This document shows positions 25,105 to 35,750 of a DNA stretch of 64,000 bases, one piece after another; position 1 is the stretch's first letter, and every line of letters starts with the position of its first letter. The translations under genes were made by a program, and so were the position numbers. Source of the stretch: Melanocharis versteri (Eukaryota > Chordata > Aves > Passeriformes > Melanocharitidae). The stretch lies in assembly GCA_013397845.1 (NCBI GenBank), contig VZTG01000077.1, positions 1 to 64,000 of the forward strand, in the 5' to 3' direction. The notes below the pieces were generated by a model, which was not told where the DNA came from, made no database searches, and was given only the letters and a program-made list of their open reading frames with translations.

Positions 25105-26411
25105 ACAGCACCTAAACCTTACTGTATGGCCCAAATGCAATACAAATGATTCAATACTGCTCACATTCTAAATGCAGATCTTGGTTGAAATTCAGTTCTG
25201 CAAATGCATGCATAAACAATTGCATGCGAATCTGCCAGCTGCAACTTCAAATATTGCTTAGAAAATCGCAGTTTTAAGTCCTGATTCTATCATCACTTCC
25301 CAGTGACTTCAGCAAAGCAGGATCAGAAAAAAAAATTACAAATTATAATTGATTAGTAAATCTGAATCTGAATTCCTACTCTTATTACCACTAATCTCTA
25401 TTTTACTTTATGGCTTCTAAATCAGATTATTTTTGCCAAGCCTGTCAGAAAATGCTTTTGGAATCCGATTTCAGTGTAATCCAAAAGGGTGGAGGTGACT
25501 CCCCTGCCTGGAGCAAAACCCTGACAAATAAATTTGCTGATAAAACATTCCCATGAGATTAGACTACAAATGAGCATCGGGGTCTATGAATCTACCACTT
25601 AGAGTGAAAAATTAAGTAAAAACTTCTACAAAAAAGTCACTAATTTGGAAAACAAAAATACAGGAATGTTTCATGCAACAATACCAGAAAAACTTTGTAC
25701 ACTTTACAGGTGAATTTTGCCCACTGATAAAACAATTAAATGAGTGCAAGTCATATGATGCTACTCTTAGAGTCAGTATTTTCTATTAGGAATGAAGTTC
25801 AGGAAATCTTTATTAATTCATCAGAGTTTTTTTTCAAGACAACCCCTTATAATATTTATAATCTACCTGCTGAGTATTTTAAATCACTGACGAAGAAGTG
25901 GGGACAGGCATGCAGCAGTTCCACATAGTTGTCTCTAATCTCATCAGTGAGTCAAGTCTCAAACAGAGGAGCCTCAAATCCAACTGGAACATACAAAGGC
26001 TAGTCCAAAGAGTTCATAACCACCACACCAGCATAATTTCTAACTGTTTTAAAGTAAAAGCATAGCAACCATTAGTTTATAATAACTTAGGAAAAAGAGC
26101 TATTAGAAGAATATATGTCTTTAACTTTTCCTTTTGGAAACCTAGTTTACAACACTGATTAATATTTGCAGAAGCAGGGCTCATCTTAACCAGGTAGTAT
26201 TTTTGACCTAAGGTTGATAAAGTAGAATGAGAAAATGTGGACTTTGATATCAATTTTGCTGGTGGTGGTAGTAGTAGTGTTTTTATTTGTTCATTCGTTT
26301 TTACAATTTATAGAGACAATCTTGCATTCGTTTGAAGTAGATACTGGGTAACTTGGCAATTGATCCCTATGGACACCTAAAATGAGCACCATTGTATCCA
26401 GCAGTAGGGGT

Positions 26412-26602
26412 GGAAAGACTGACCACTGGAACAAAGTTGGCTGGAGTGGTCATGGAGGTCTTCCACCTTGGAGATATTCAAATGCCATCTGGACAAAATC
26501 CTGGACCTCCAGAGGTCTAGATGACCCTACCTGAGAAGTGGGAGTGGACCATATGGCCTCCAGAGGTCCCTTACAAATTTAACTTTCCTGTGACTCTGTG
26601 AG
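26412..26602 (+). mobile_element. CR1 LINE, short 3' UTR fragment (old copy)
   Basis: Only the last ~190 bp of a CR1 element remain. The match begins at 'gaaagactgaccactggaac', continues with 'cttggagatattcaaatgcc', 'gacaaaatcctgg' and 'cctccagaggtcccttacaa', and ends in 'cctgtgactctgtgagtc', a degraded terminal octamer. The layout fits the older CR1 type ending in ATTCTGTGA. No coding content. Confidence 0.78.
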
Positions 26603-28062
26603 TCAAGTTAGTAGAACGTGAGCAAATCTCAGTAGGATGCTTCCTCACTATTTGCGTTATGGTATCATTGCAGCTGTAAACTGGGGATAGTTACAGTGCA
26701 GTTGCCTCCAAGTAAGAAGAATGTAATAAAAATTAATTCCTTCTCAAGCAGCATCAATAATGCAATGTTGTCAGAATAGAGCATGTTTGGTCCTGCACTT
26801 TAAAAATGTATTCTGCTTCACCTTAACCATGGGCTCCTTTTCAGCTAGTGGCAGGGCTTTGTTGGAAGCTCTGAATACTCAGCAGATCTTCTGCATTACG
26901 TATGAACAGAGCTTGCAAACAAAAACTGTGTAAAGCAAGTTACGATTATTTTTATTAAGATAAAATTTGAATTTCTGATACGGTTACATGCTTTATGGAA
27001 TCAAGACCCTTGGTATAGGGTTAGTGCATCTATGCTTTAATCTTTTCTCCTTACTTTGGCATTTCTTCTGATAGTCAACAATGAGATATTGTGATTCTTG
27101 CTGAACGAAAATTCATTCTTTTAGACTAGTAAAAATTGGATCTGAAATACAAGTCTGAAACAGAATGAAAATATTATCACTATTACAATATAATCACATT
27201 TATTAATCATGGAGCCATGGTTGCAATCTCTACATTTCCCATTGCCTAGCAAAAACTTCAGATAATATTACAAGCAAAATTTAAATGTTCCATACTTCCA
27301 TAACTGCATCATTTTTTTCTACATCTTCCCCAAAATCTCTTCACCTTGTGCAAGTGAGCCAACACATAAAGTTAAATCCTGATCATAAGGTCACATTGAA
27401 GTTTTATTCTACAAAAATAAACAGCAACAAAAGCTGCTAACACAGACTGATTTTGGTGCACATATTAATACAGACTTTTGGATGAATACAAATTGTTGTC
27501 ACAAAATGTCCTCGAAAGACCAGTGTTTCTGCATGCTCATGAGGTTGTCACACTATGGCATCATTAACATTGTGTAGTGTCCAATAATTCTGTTCACCCC
27601 ATGGACAAGGACTGTGCAGAAATAATTACTTGGCAATCACATCCACTTCATCACTTCCAAATTAGATTTTAGTGATCCACTGCTTTATTTCCAGAGTAAT
27701 CTAATTACTACAATGGAGTTGCCTTCACCTTTTTTTCCTTCTTTCATTTGATATTTATTGCCACAGATGCAATGTGAGTTAAACACAGCCAAGAAAAATA
27801 TGATTTGGGGAGAAGCAGTTGGATAATGTGTTTTAAATCATAAATGAAAATGATCCTTTAAATCTCTATTCCAATGTTAAACACATACAGTAAATCAATA
27901 GTATAAAAAAAAATAACCAAAAAGTGTATCTAGAGAATTCCTTGAAGTTTTTTTGAAAAAAAAAAAAAAGTTCTGATCACATAGAAATATTTCTTTCATT
28001 TTTAACAGTACTGTTATAATGCAATTTTGAAAAAAATTTCATTTAGTCACCTTGGAAAACTT
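26603..28062. other. Unique AT-rich sequence between two CR1 copies
   Basis: No gene or repeat was recognised. A 14-base A run is at 27956-27969, about 90 bp before the next CR1 copy; it is not attached to a recognisable retroelement body. Confidence 0.55.
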
Positions 28063-28494
28063 TGAGTGTCTAAAGAAGAGCAATCAAACTGGCGAAGGTT
28101 CTGAAGCGCAAGTCTGATGAGGAGCAGCTGAGGGGCTCAGCCTGGAGAAAAGGAGGCCCAGGGGGATCTTCTCTCTCCACAAATCCCTGAAAGGAGATTG
28201 TAGCAAGGTGGAAGTTGGCCTCTTCTCCCAGGTAACAAGTTACAGGACAAGAAGAAATGGCCTCAAGTTGCACCAGAGGAGGCTTAGATTGGATATTAGG
28301 AAGAATTTTTTCGCCCAAAGGGTTGTCAAACATTCAAACAGGTTGCCCAGGGCAGTGGTGGAATTCCTGGAGCTATTGAAAAGACTGGCCTTAGGGACAT
28401 GGCTTAGCAGTGGACTTGGCAGTTCTCAGTTAAAGTTTGGACTTGATGATCCTGAAGTGCTTTTCCAATTTAAATGATTCTCTGATTCTATGAT
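28063..28494 (+). mobile_element. CR1 LINE, 3' fragment
   Basis: A 5'-truncated CR1 that begins near 'gagtgtctaaagaagagcaa' and contains 'gatgaggagcagctgagggg', 'cagcctggagaaaaggaggc', 'ctcttctcccaggtaac' and 'cctcaagttgcaccagagga'. The 3' UTR has 'gacttgatgatcctgaagtg', and the terminal octamers are 'atgattctctgattctatga'. It is one of the better-preserved copies. The plus frame at 28208-28477 and the minus frame at 28070-28333 are parts of the repeat and not genes. Confidence 0.93.
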
Positions 28495-30113
28495 TTTGCT
28501 TCCGTGATATCACCAGAAGAACAGTCAAAACTGTTTTTTCCTTCTAATAAATAATTGGCACGTGAGAATTTAAGCTTTTTCTGAACTCCAGATGGTTCTG
28601 GATGAGGCAATTGCCCCACATGCATCAGGTTGTGACTATTAACCACAGTATTTCATCAAGTGCTTAAATTTAAGCACACAAGTCTCTTGCTATTGAATGA
28701 GACCTAAGAAGATACTTAGACAAAAAGTTATAGTTAAGGGATTAGCTAAAGCAGATGTATTTGACTATATTTTTTATGCTAAGATGTTTTGGTATATTTT
28801 AGTCTTTATTTTCTGGACTGAGGACTTGGATGATTTAAACCTATTGAAATTAATACTAAGTCTTGCATATCCTCATGATTTGTACAACAAGCTGGTGATT
28901 ATTACTGTATTTTTTGTTCCTCTTTTAGTGGGCTTTAACAAAGACATTTATTTTCTCAATAGCAAGGCTTGGTACTTCTAAAATCCGATAGGATCATCTA
29001 CTGGATATTTGTGCAATCACCGCCAACTATATCAGACCTTTAGGCCTTTAGGTAACTTGATTTTACTAAAGTCTCAGTACGCCTTTTACAGAAAAATTAA
29101 GTCCTGTAATGCTAAAATGAGCATTTTTAGCACAGGATTGATCAGTGTTTACGGAGTCGGGACTTTTTTCAGGAGAAAGACTAAGCAGTGTTCTTACTGA
29201 TATATTTGCAATTAGAAAGAAAGGTAGCTTTATGTTTAAAACACATAATGATGTGTTGTTCAGAAGCAGAGTTCTCTGTTGCTTGGACCTGTGATATTAA
29301 CACACCAAAATATTATTGCTTACTTATTTTTGAATGTACAGTTAAAAGTGCCAAGGTGAAATGAACTTCCAGAAATCAGTATTCTTGGTAGACTAATAAG
29401 CCTGGGTCTTTATTTCCACAATAATCAAAACCTAATGTTTCAAATTACACATGCAGGTTATTGGCTATGATAGCAGAACCCATGCATCTCTCTTTTGCCA
29501 CTCTAGTGGCCATTCTTGTCCAGAATCTTTCATATGCATATTTCTTCAGAGATTCAGTATCACTATAGCTTTACAATTCAGGACTGGGAGAACAACCACA
29601 TCCCATATTATTGTCACACATTTTTAATTGGATTTTCAGTCTACTCTCTTGTACATTTTCTACTAGACAAAGGCATTCTCTGAGATCCTTTGGTTTAGGT
29701 TATTTACTAACAAGGACTTTCAGGCAACCTCAGGGCCCCAGCTTACTCTAGTTCTTGTGTGTCATCAGATGACAGAATGGAGATTGCAATGCAGTGGACA
29801 TCAAGGTGAACCTTGCAAACCCGGGAAAAGGGTACCAGATCCTCACGTGATGAGAGTCAGGAGAATCTTTCTGAATAGTAAAGAAAAGCTACAACTCCTT
29901 TTGAACAGTAAGTACACTCCCCAAAGCTAAAGATATTTCTTCCCCCAACACTGAAAATAAAAATCCTGTCTTTATCACAATCAATGTAAGCTTTGCTATT
30001 CCTAAAAGTGGAAACAAAATTTCATTCTGTTACACATTCTCTTGTTTTCAAGCACAGCTGAATCAGCATTTGCATTCAAGTTTAGGTTGCAGTATTACCA
30101 CTGCAACACAGAG

Positions 30114-30132
30114 AAGCAAGCAAGCAAGCAAG
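30114..30132. repeat. (AAGC)n microsatellite, nearly 5 units
   Basis: AAGC repeated four times and followed by AAG, with no interruptions. Confidence 0.92.
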
Positions 30133-30481
30133 TCCCTACCTGAAATCTGCCCCAATCTTCATGTCTTTTTAATGAGCATCTCTCATTTTTGGCAGCAAGT
30201 CAGGATCAGATTTTCATCTCTCAACTCAAACGCTGATACAATCACATTAATTGCAATTCTATCTAGAAAAAAACTGTCAGAATTCTGTCTCTAATGATAA
30301 TTTGTGTTTTCCACTTTACACTTGCTCAGAAAAATCAAGTGCCTCGAACTTAAGTGCTCGAAATGTCTGTTGGCAGAATAGCTAGTTCATTTGGTTTTTG
30401 TGGGAAGACCTGTGAAAGAAATGGGGTTTAACTATTGCAAGCCTAAAGTCTAAATTATACTTTCTGATATGATATACCTAG

Positions 30482-30733
30482 AAGCACATATTTTCGCATT
30501 AGACATGTATATTAAAAATGGGCCAAAGTCATGCAGATGTTTTCGAAGATACTTGTACAACATAAAAGAACACTATTTTAAGGTGAGAGAAGTTAATTCA
30601 ATCAGTCCATTACAACCAAACATTTTGGTGCACTCTAGTGGCAGAACCATGAGATGTACAATAGCTTTGCTATTTATTTGCTATTTAAAATCCTGGAAAA
30701 GACAGAATAATTTTATTTTTTCTGGATGTACAG
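30482..30733 (+). other. Exon-like open segment with two donors (unproven)
   Basis: An acceptor-like site (GATATGATATACCTAG) ends at 30481; its polypyrimidine tract is weak. One frame, after two leading bases, is open across all 252 nt up to a near-perfect donor (ACAG|GTAAGTA) at 30734. A second good donor (TTTTAAG|GTGAGAGA) lies inside at 30583, in phase 0 for the same frame. The peptide includes KNGPKSCRCFRRYLYNIKEH and is not recognised. The strong donors are the best evidence; the weak acceptor argues against a constitutive exon. Confidence 0.15.
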
Positions 30734-30993
30734 GTAAGTAAAGGGTCCTATACTGTATTTATCTAATGTTCTCATAGGCGGGGGAAGTGAAGCATTCCTA
30801 AGTGTCAATAAAAGACAAAGAAGCCTTGATTAGTTATCTCCTGTAGTCAACAGACTTCAGATTTAAGGCTTCATCCCAAAACAGGCAAGGAACCACTTAC
30901 ATCTAAATCACACTGATTTATTCTCCAGAACTTCCTCTCCTTGGTGTTTGTGGGCTTTCACTCTCAAGGTTTTATGACTGATGGCTACTAGTA

Positions 30994-31029
30994 CATAGTT
31001 GATGTAACAGGCATAGTTGGTGTAACATG
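30994..31029. repeat. Imperfect 18-bp tandem duplication
   Basis: CATAGTTGATGTAACAGG (30994-31011) is followed directly by CATAGTTGGTGTAACATG (31012-31029), with two mismatches. Confidence 0.85.
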
Positions 31030-31523
31030 TGCACAATTGTATGTACACTTGCATTCAACCATACACATGCACATGTATATAAAAATATACCAGCCAAAGG
31101 ACTGTAAGACAGGAAGGGAAAAGAAAGCATGAGTGCATACTGACCGACAATTGCCCAAACATTCATAAATTAAACCAGAGAAAATCTCATGAAAGAAAAA
31201 GAGAAAATAAAAACATAGTTATTCTATATCTGCTCAAAAAGCAACAAAACCATAAGCCATTATGATACCCTGAAGCTTTAAAATTCAGAAGTAGTGACAA
31301 AATTGCACTAAAATACTGTATGTGCAAGACTGCCATTGTTAACAGAATAAAATGTTTCTTACTAAAAAATCATTTACTTATCTTTAATGGCTAAATGTGG
31401 AGTTATTAGGAAGAACTCTCAAATATTCTGAGAAGGTGAAGAGGGGATGTTCTACCCCTACAAGGAAAATGGAACAGAATTTCTTAGCTAATAGTGTCCC
31501 ACATGGATTGCACTAGACCCCTA

Positions 31524-31645
31524 CTTCATACACACAGAAACTGAGGTGCAGGAAGATGAAGTGACTTGACCAAATTAATTTCACAGCCTAATGACAAAGT
31601 TGGATTAGATCTGAGTTTTCCTGAATTCCTCTCCAGTGCTTATCC
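31524..31645 (-). mobile_element. MIR-like ancient SINE fragment
   Basis: The plus strand shows the reverse complement of the MIR core and 3' region in the right order: 'cacagaaactgagg', 'gaagtgacttgaccaa', 'cacagcctaatgacaaag', 'ttggattagatctgag' and 'ctccagtgct'. This matches the classic MIR reverse-strand series (aaactgagg, aagtaacttgccca, cacacagctagtaag, ggattcgaacc, agtgct). It is highly diverged, as expected for an element that was active in early amniotes. An L2-related origin for part of it cannot be excluded. Confidence 0.75.
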
Positions 31646-34600
31646 AATAAAGAATCCTTAGTGAAAACACACATCTTATCCTGAAAACATATGGAAATGT
31701 GCTTCTTTTTGTGGAAAGTATATTTACTGTGATCACTCCAGCCCAGGGTATTTTTCAAAAGGGTTCTGAGATGAACTCATGTTTAGAAACTGCTATATGG
31801 CACAAGATAGATGCTGGTGTTTGAGAATATTAGATGAATGTGTATTAATATATTTCCTCAGTAGAGTAGTTGCATTAGGACAAAATAAGCTGTGTTGCCC
31901 AACCTGAGACATTACATGCCTTGTCTCTTTTTCTTGAAAACATAGACTTGATGTTCTTTTCACTTGCTAACCTCTGAACTCTATGTACTTTTTATTTCAA
32001 AGTATACAGGCTTCTCTCTTTTACTTACTTATGATAAGAAAAAAAATTGACCTTCCAGATCCCTTTAAATATCCTGGAACTAAGGCTATAAGTCAGGAAG
32101 ATTAAACTTCATGAAGTCTGTGAAAATTCTGAGAAATCACAGAAACTTATAAACCTAGCGATTGCAATAAATCAGTCAGAATACAGGACAAGAGCTAAAC
32201 AAAGGTTCGCTGCTTGAAGGACAGAAGAAAAGTTTAAAACTACTTGTGTGTATAGAAGTCATAGCAATTGATTTTCCAGGAGTAAATATAAAGATTGCCT
32301 CTCCTAGACCATTGCTTCTAAAGATTATGTCTACTTTGTAGTACAGAAACATGATCAGAACTTCTGTTGATGTATGTAGACCAGCTTTGAACAAGCTATT
32401 TATGTGGATAGTAAGAATAATATCATTTGCTCCTGCCTGGTTCCTGAGGTCTGTATCCTGTAATGAAAGCCCATGGCACAGCATCTGCAGTGTTATCAGT
32501 AGCCAGATTACACTGTGGAGATCTATACAAGGTGCAGTCAAAACTTCGGACTAAAACATAGGTATTATCTTCACAGAGTTTCAGATCCTTTCAGTTTTAA
32601 AATGATAACTTGCACCTACCCAGCAGAGGTGAATATCAGGTACTCCTAAAGATCATGAATGCACCCACTGAAACCAAAGGAGTTCTTCAAGAACAAGATA
32701 GAGGAAAGTATACCTTGTTTAATTGCAGGTCAATCAAAGGAATTTAATTTCTTTGCCCAGATAATTAAAGACACAAGTTTGCTATCATGGTGCTCCTTCA
32801 CAGCATCATGGCCTGATACTTCCATTGAGATACGAGTTTGAAAAGGAAAAAATCTTCATCAGTGAAGTTGGTTTTGCCAGTCAGACAAAAGTTGCACTCG
32901 TGTTATTTTATGAAATTGCAGTTGTTTGCAATTGTTTGCCTGCCCCAAGTTCTCAGAATGTAAGAAGTGACAAAAAAGTTTCAAGACCATTTTGAGAGGA
33001 CTTTTGAATATTTAAAAGAATTGTTATCAGTAACTTAAAACCTTCTAAATATAGACTGCTATTCATGTAATTCCTGACCATGAAACCTATTTTGTCTTTT
33101 GCTGTATAAAGAGAGTAAAAAGAAGCAGTAGTCATTTAGGACTTTCTCTTTGTCCTACACTATCCTATTGTTCCCCATCTTCCGTATAGTTTTTAACTAG
33201 GGAGCAGAACAAGCTGTTCATTGACACTTGCTTCACATACCAATTCCAAAAAAGTACTTCATGCCATCTGGACGTTGCCTACAGGTTGGTAGCTATCCAG
33301 ACTGGTGGGAGGAAGTCAGGGGCTGATGCTCTACTAGTGGTGGTATGAGACAAGCAACAAGGTACTTTATGCACAGAGAATGAATATATCAGTTATACCC
33401 CAGATTTGCTGCTTTTAGAAAATACATTTCCAAGTTGCATTGCAGGCTCTGAGAGCACTATGACAACCTGCCAGCTATAAGGATATGGGAATATGTCCTG
33501 CTCAGAAGGGATGTATGACTTCACCCTAGGGTACTGAAGAGCAATCAGCTCACAGACTGGATCAGGAAAGTTTAAAACAGCGAGGAAGGAAGAGGCTTTG
33601 CATTGTACATGAAAAAATGAAGAATGTTACTTCTCTGATTCAACACAGTATTTGTGTTCATGGTAGTAAGTTTCAAAACACAGTTAAGCACATTTGGCCC
33701 TCTTCTGAGATTCAGTAGAATAAAGGAGTTAAAGCCATCAGCCCAAGGTCTATTACTGTAATTGGTTTTAACATAATTTCAGGCTAGGGAATTCCCACAG
33801 GGTGATTGATTGTTCTCTTGCTTCTGCTATGCAAGTGACATTTTTCATTGCTTGATGATTGAACAGCTCAGGAGAGAAGCTGTAAACTGCGTGAACAGCC
33901 CTTGGATATCTGCCCTACCCAAAAAACCCAATGACTGCCTTGAGTTTCTCCTGGGTGGAAAACGTCTCACCATCCAGACATGACAGTACACTCAAGTGAA
34001 AATTAACAAAAAGATTCTCTTTGCTTGACTTCTGTAAGGCTTTGAGGTAGAAGGAAAACCTGAAGACCATTGATTCCAATTTTTACTCTTATGTGATTAT
34101 TTAAAAGGAAACAGAAATCACTATATTTACTACACTGATAAATAAACATTTTTTTTTTTCCTCCACTAAAGCAGAGGAATGTTTTCATTAAAATAGGCTT
34201 TCAGTATGAGGGTCAGGCCTAGTGACAGATTCAGATGTATAAATATTGATTAAATGTGAAAATAAAACTCAGGAAAAACAGAGATGTCAACATTTAATGA
34301 GCAACCACATCCTAAAGAAAGAGTCCCAGATGATTACACTTGTCTTGGAATACTGAAACAGAATAAAGAAAAAAAAAATTGTTCTTTTTTTTTGTAACAA
34401 GAACTAAAATAAGCTTTTAAGGACATGATCTCCACCCTGAACAAAATTTCACATTAAATAAATGTATGTTCTATGAATATTCACTCTATTATTTGGTATT
34501 TTATCACATGAGTTGGAACATGCCTATTACATGATAATGTTGGGAAAAGCTTTTCTTCTCTTTTTAGACACAAGTTCAGTGGAGGTGTGAATGCTTGGCT

Positions 34601-35423
34601 AAGGTACTGGAGCCTAGAATGATTTCTGGTTTAATAACCATTGCTTCATTTTACACTCAGGCATTTTTCAGGTTGCATTCTTTTCCATTTCATAATGCTA
34701 CACTACTGTCTTTTAAGTGGTTGCTCTTTCATTCCCAAAATGTTTTGCTTTTGGGGTTCTAAGTCACAAATTGATGACCTGGCTCATTTGCTTCTGCAGG
34801 TGTTTGTAATAGAAAGCTACAGACTTTGTATAGCATAGTCTAATTGTGCTGGACAGATAACCCAGGAGTGGCTGCTAACTCTCTGGAGAAGAGAGTGAGT
34901 GTTCTTGGGTAGCTGCAGGATAAGGAGTCCCTCAGACTGTGGAAACTGACCCATGGAGCAACAGGAGGAAGCAGCCATTCCCTTCCGGCAGCACCAGGCA
35001 GAAAAACAATCAGATGAACTGAGCTTTCTTGAGGTCTTCTCCCCTGTGTTTATTTTGTCATCTCTCAGAACAGGTAACAATACACCAGAAAGAATATAGA
35101 ACAATTTCTCATCAAATCTGAAGTAATTTAAGCTAAAGACAACAGAAATATATTAGACGAAAATTACATAAATGTAACTTAGGATCCAATCAATTTAATT
35201 ACAGAAAGACTGAAGGATGCACTTGTATCCCCCTACCAGTCTGGTTAGAGGTGTAGAATCTAGAAATATCCAGTCAAAAAGAGACAGTAACAAGAAGTAC
35301 AAAACTTAAAAGGGACACTGAAGTGCAAAATCAAGCCCTCAGAAGTTTGGTAGCCACAGAATTATTGCTGCTTCTTTCTCTCCCTTCTTCCGTTCCACTC
35401 ATTTTTTGCAGGAACTTTTCTAA

Positions 35424-35750
35424 AATGTTCATCCTGGGGAATATGCCCAGCAGGAACAGTTAATATTTTTTACAGTTCAAAACAGTTTAGATTATTTTTT
35501 TTTAATGGAAAATGTAAGACAAGTGTTAGTTATAAAGAGCAATACAGGGACTGATTATGAATTAATAGTCCCTGGAGAAAAGAGTAAAATTATCAACCTG
35601 ATACAAAAAGCAGTGCACATTATTCAGACTGGTATTGATTTGGAAAAAAAATCCGAATATTTTCAAAATAAAGGAGTATGGACTGGGACTAGAGTGAGAA
35701 AGGAAGGCTCATCCATGTCCAAAAAAACTTTCCTGGTCCAAACTTCATGA
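35424..35750 (+). other. Open segment with coding-like codon pattern, unidentified
   Basis: One frame is open from just after a TAA (35421-35423) to a TGA (35748-35750), 108 sense codons. It contains RQVLVIKSNTGTDYELIVPG followed by a helix-like KIINLIQKAVHIIQ. Purines dominate first codon positions. A very strong polypyrimidine acceptor (long CT tract, then TTTTTTGCAG, ending at 35411) lies just upstream, but the frame from that acceptor into the segment is interrupted by the TAA. No donor of good quality is present in frame. The pattern of a beta strand plus an amphipathic helix is suggestive but no family is recognised; decayed exon or chance. Confidence 0.15.

Larger units (their letters stand above)
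12479..26411. other. Long unique AT-rich stretch, no established gene
   Basis: Nearly 14 kb with no recognisable interspersed repeat. It contains a (TA)n run at 13835-13849, an (AAAC)4 run at 14025-14041, a GC-richer patch at about 15600-15930, a hairpin at 16365-16390, a 20-bp tandem duplication at 22009-22048 and a palindromic tandem repeat at 25044-25104. It also holds the coding-like minus segment 18945-19352 and the exon-like segments 21139-21307 and 22951-23134, each described separately. The many open frames of 60-115 codons have no recognisable domains. Confidence 0.5.
28495..31523. other. Unique AT-rich sequence, no established gene
   Basis: No interspersed repeat was recognised. 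The stretch includes an (AAGC)n run at 30114-30132, an exon-like segment at 30482-30733 and an imperfect 18-bp tandem duplication at 30994-31029. The 94-codon frame at 28697-28981 encodes a hydrophobic, AT-driven peptide with no recognisable domain. Confidence 0.5.
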
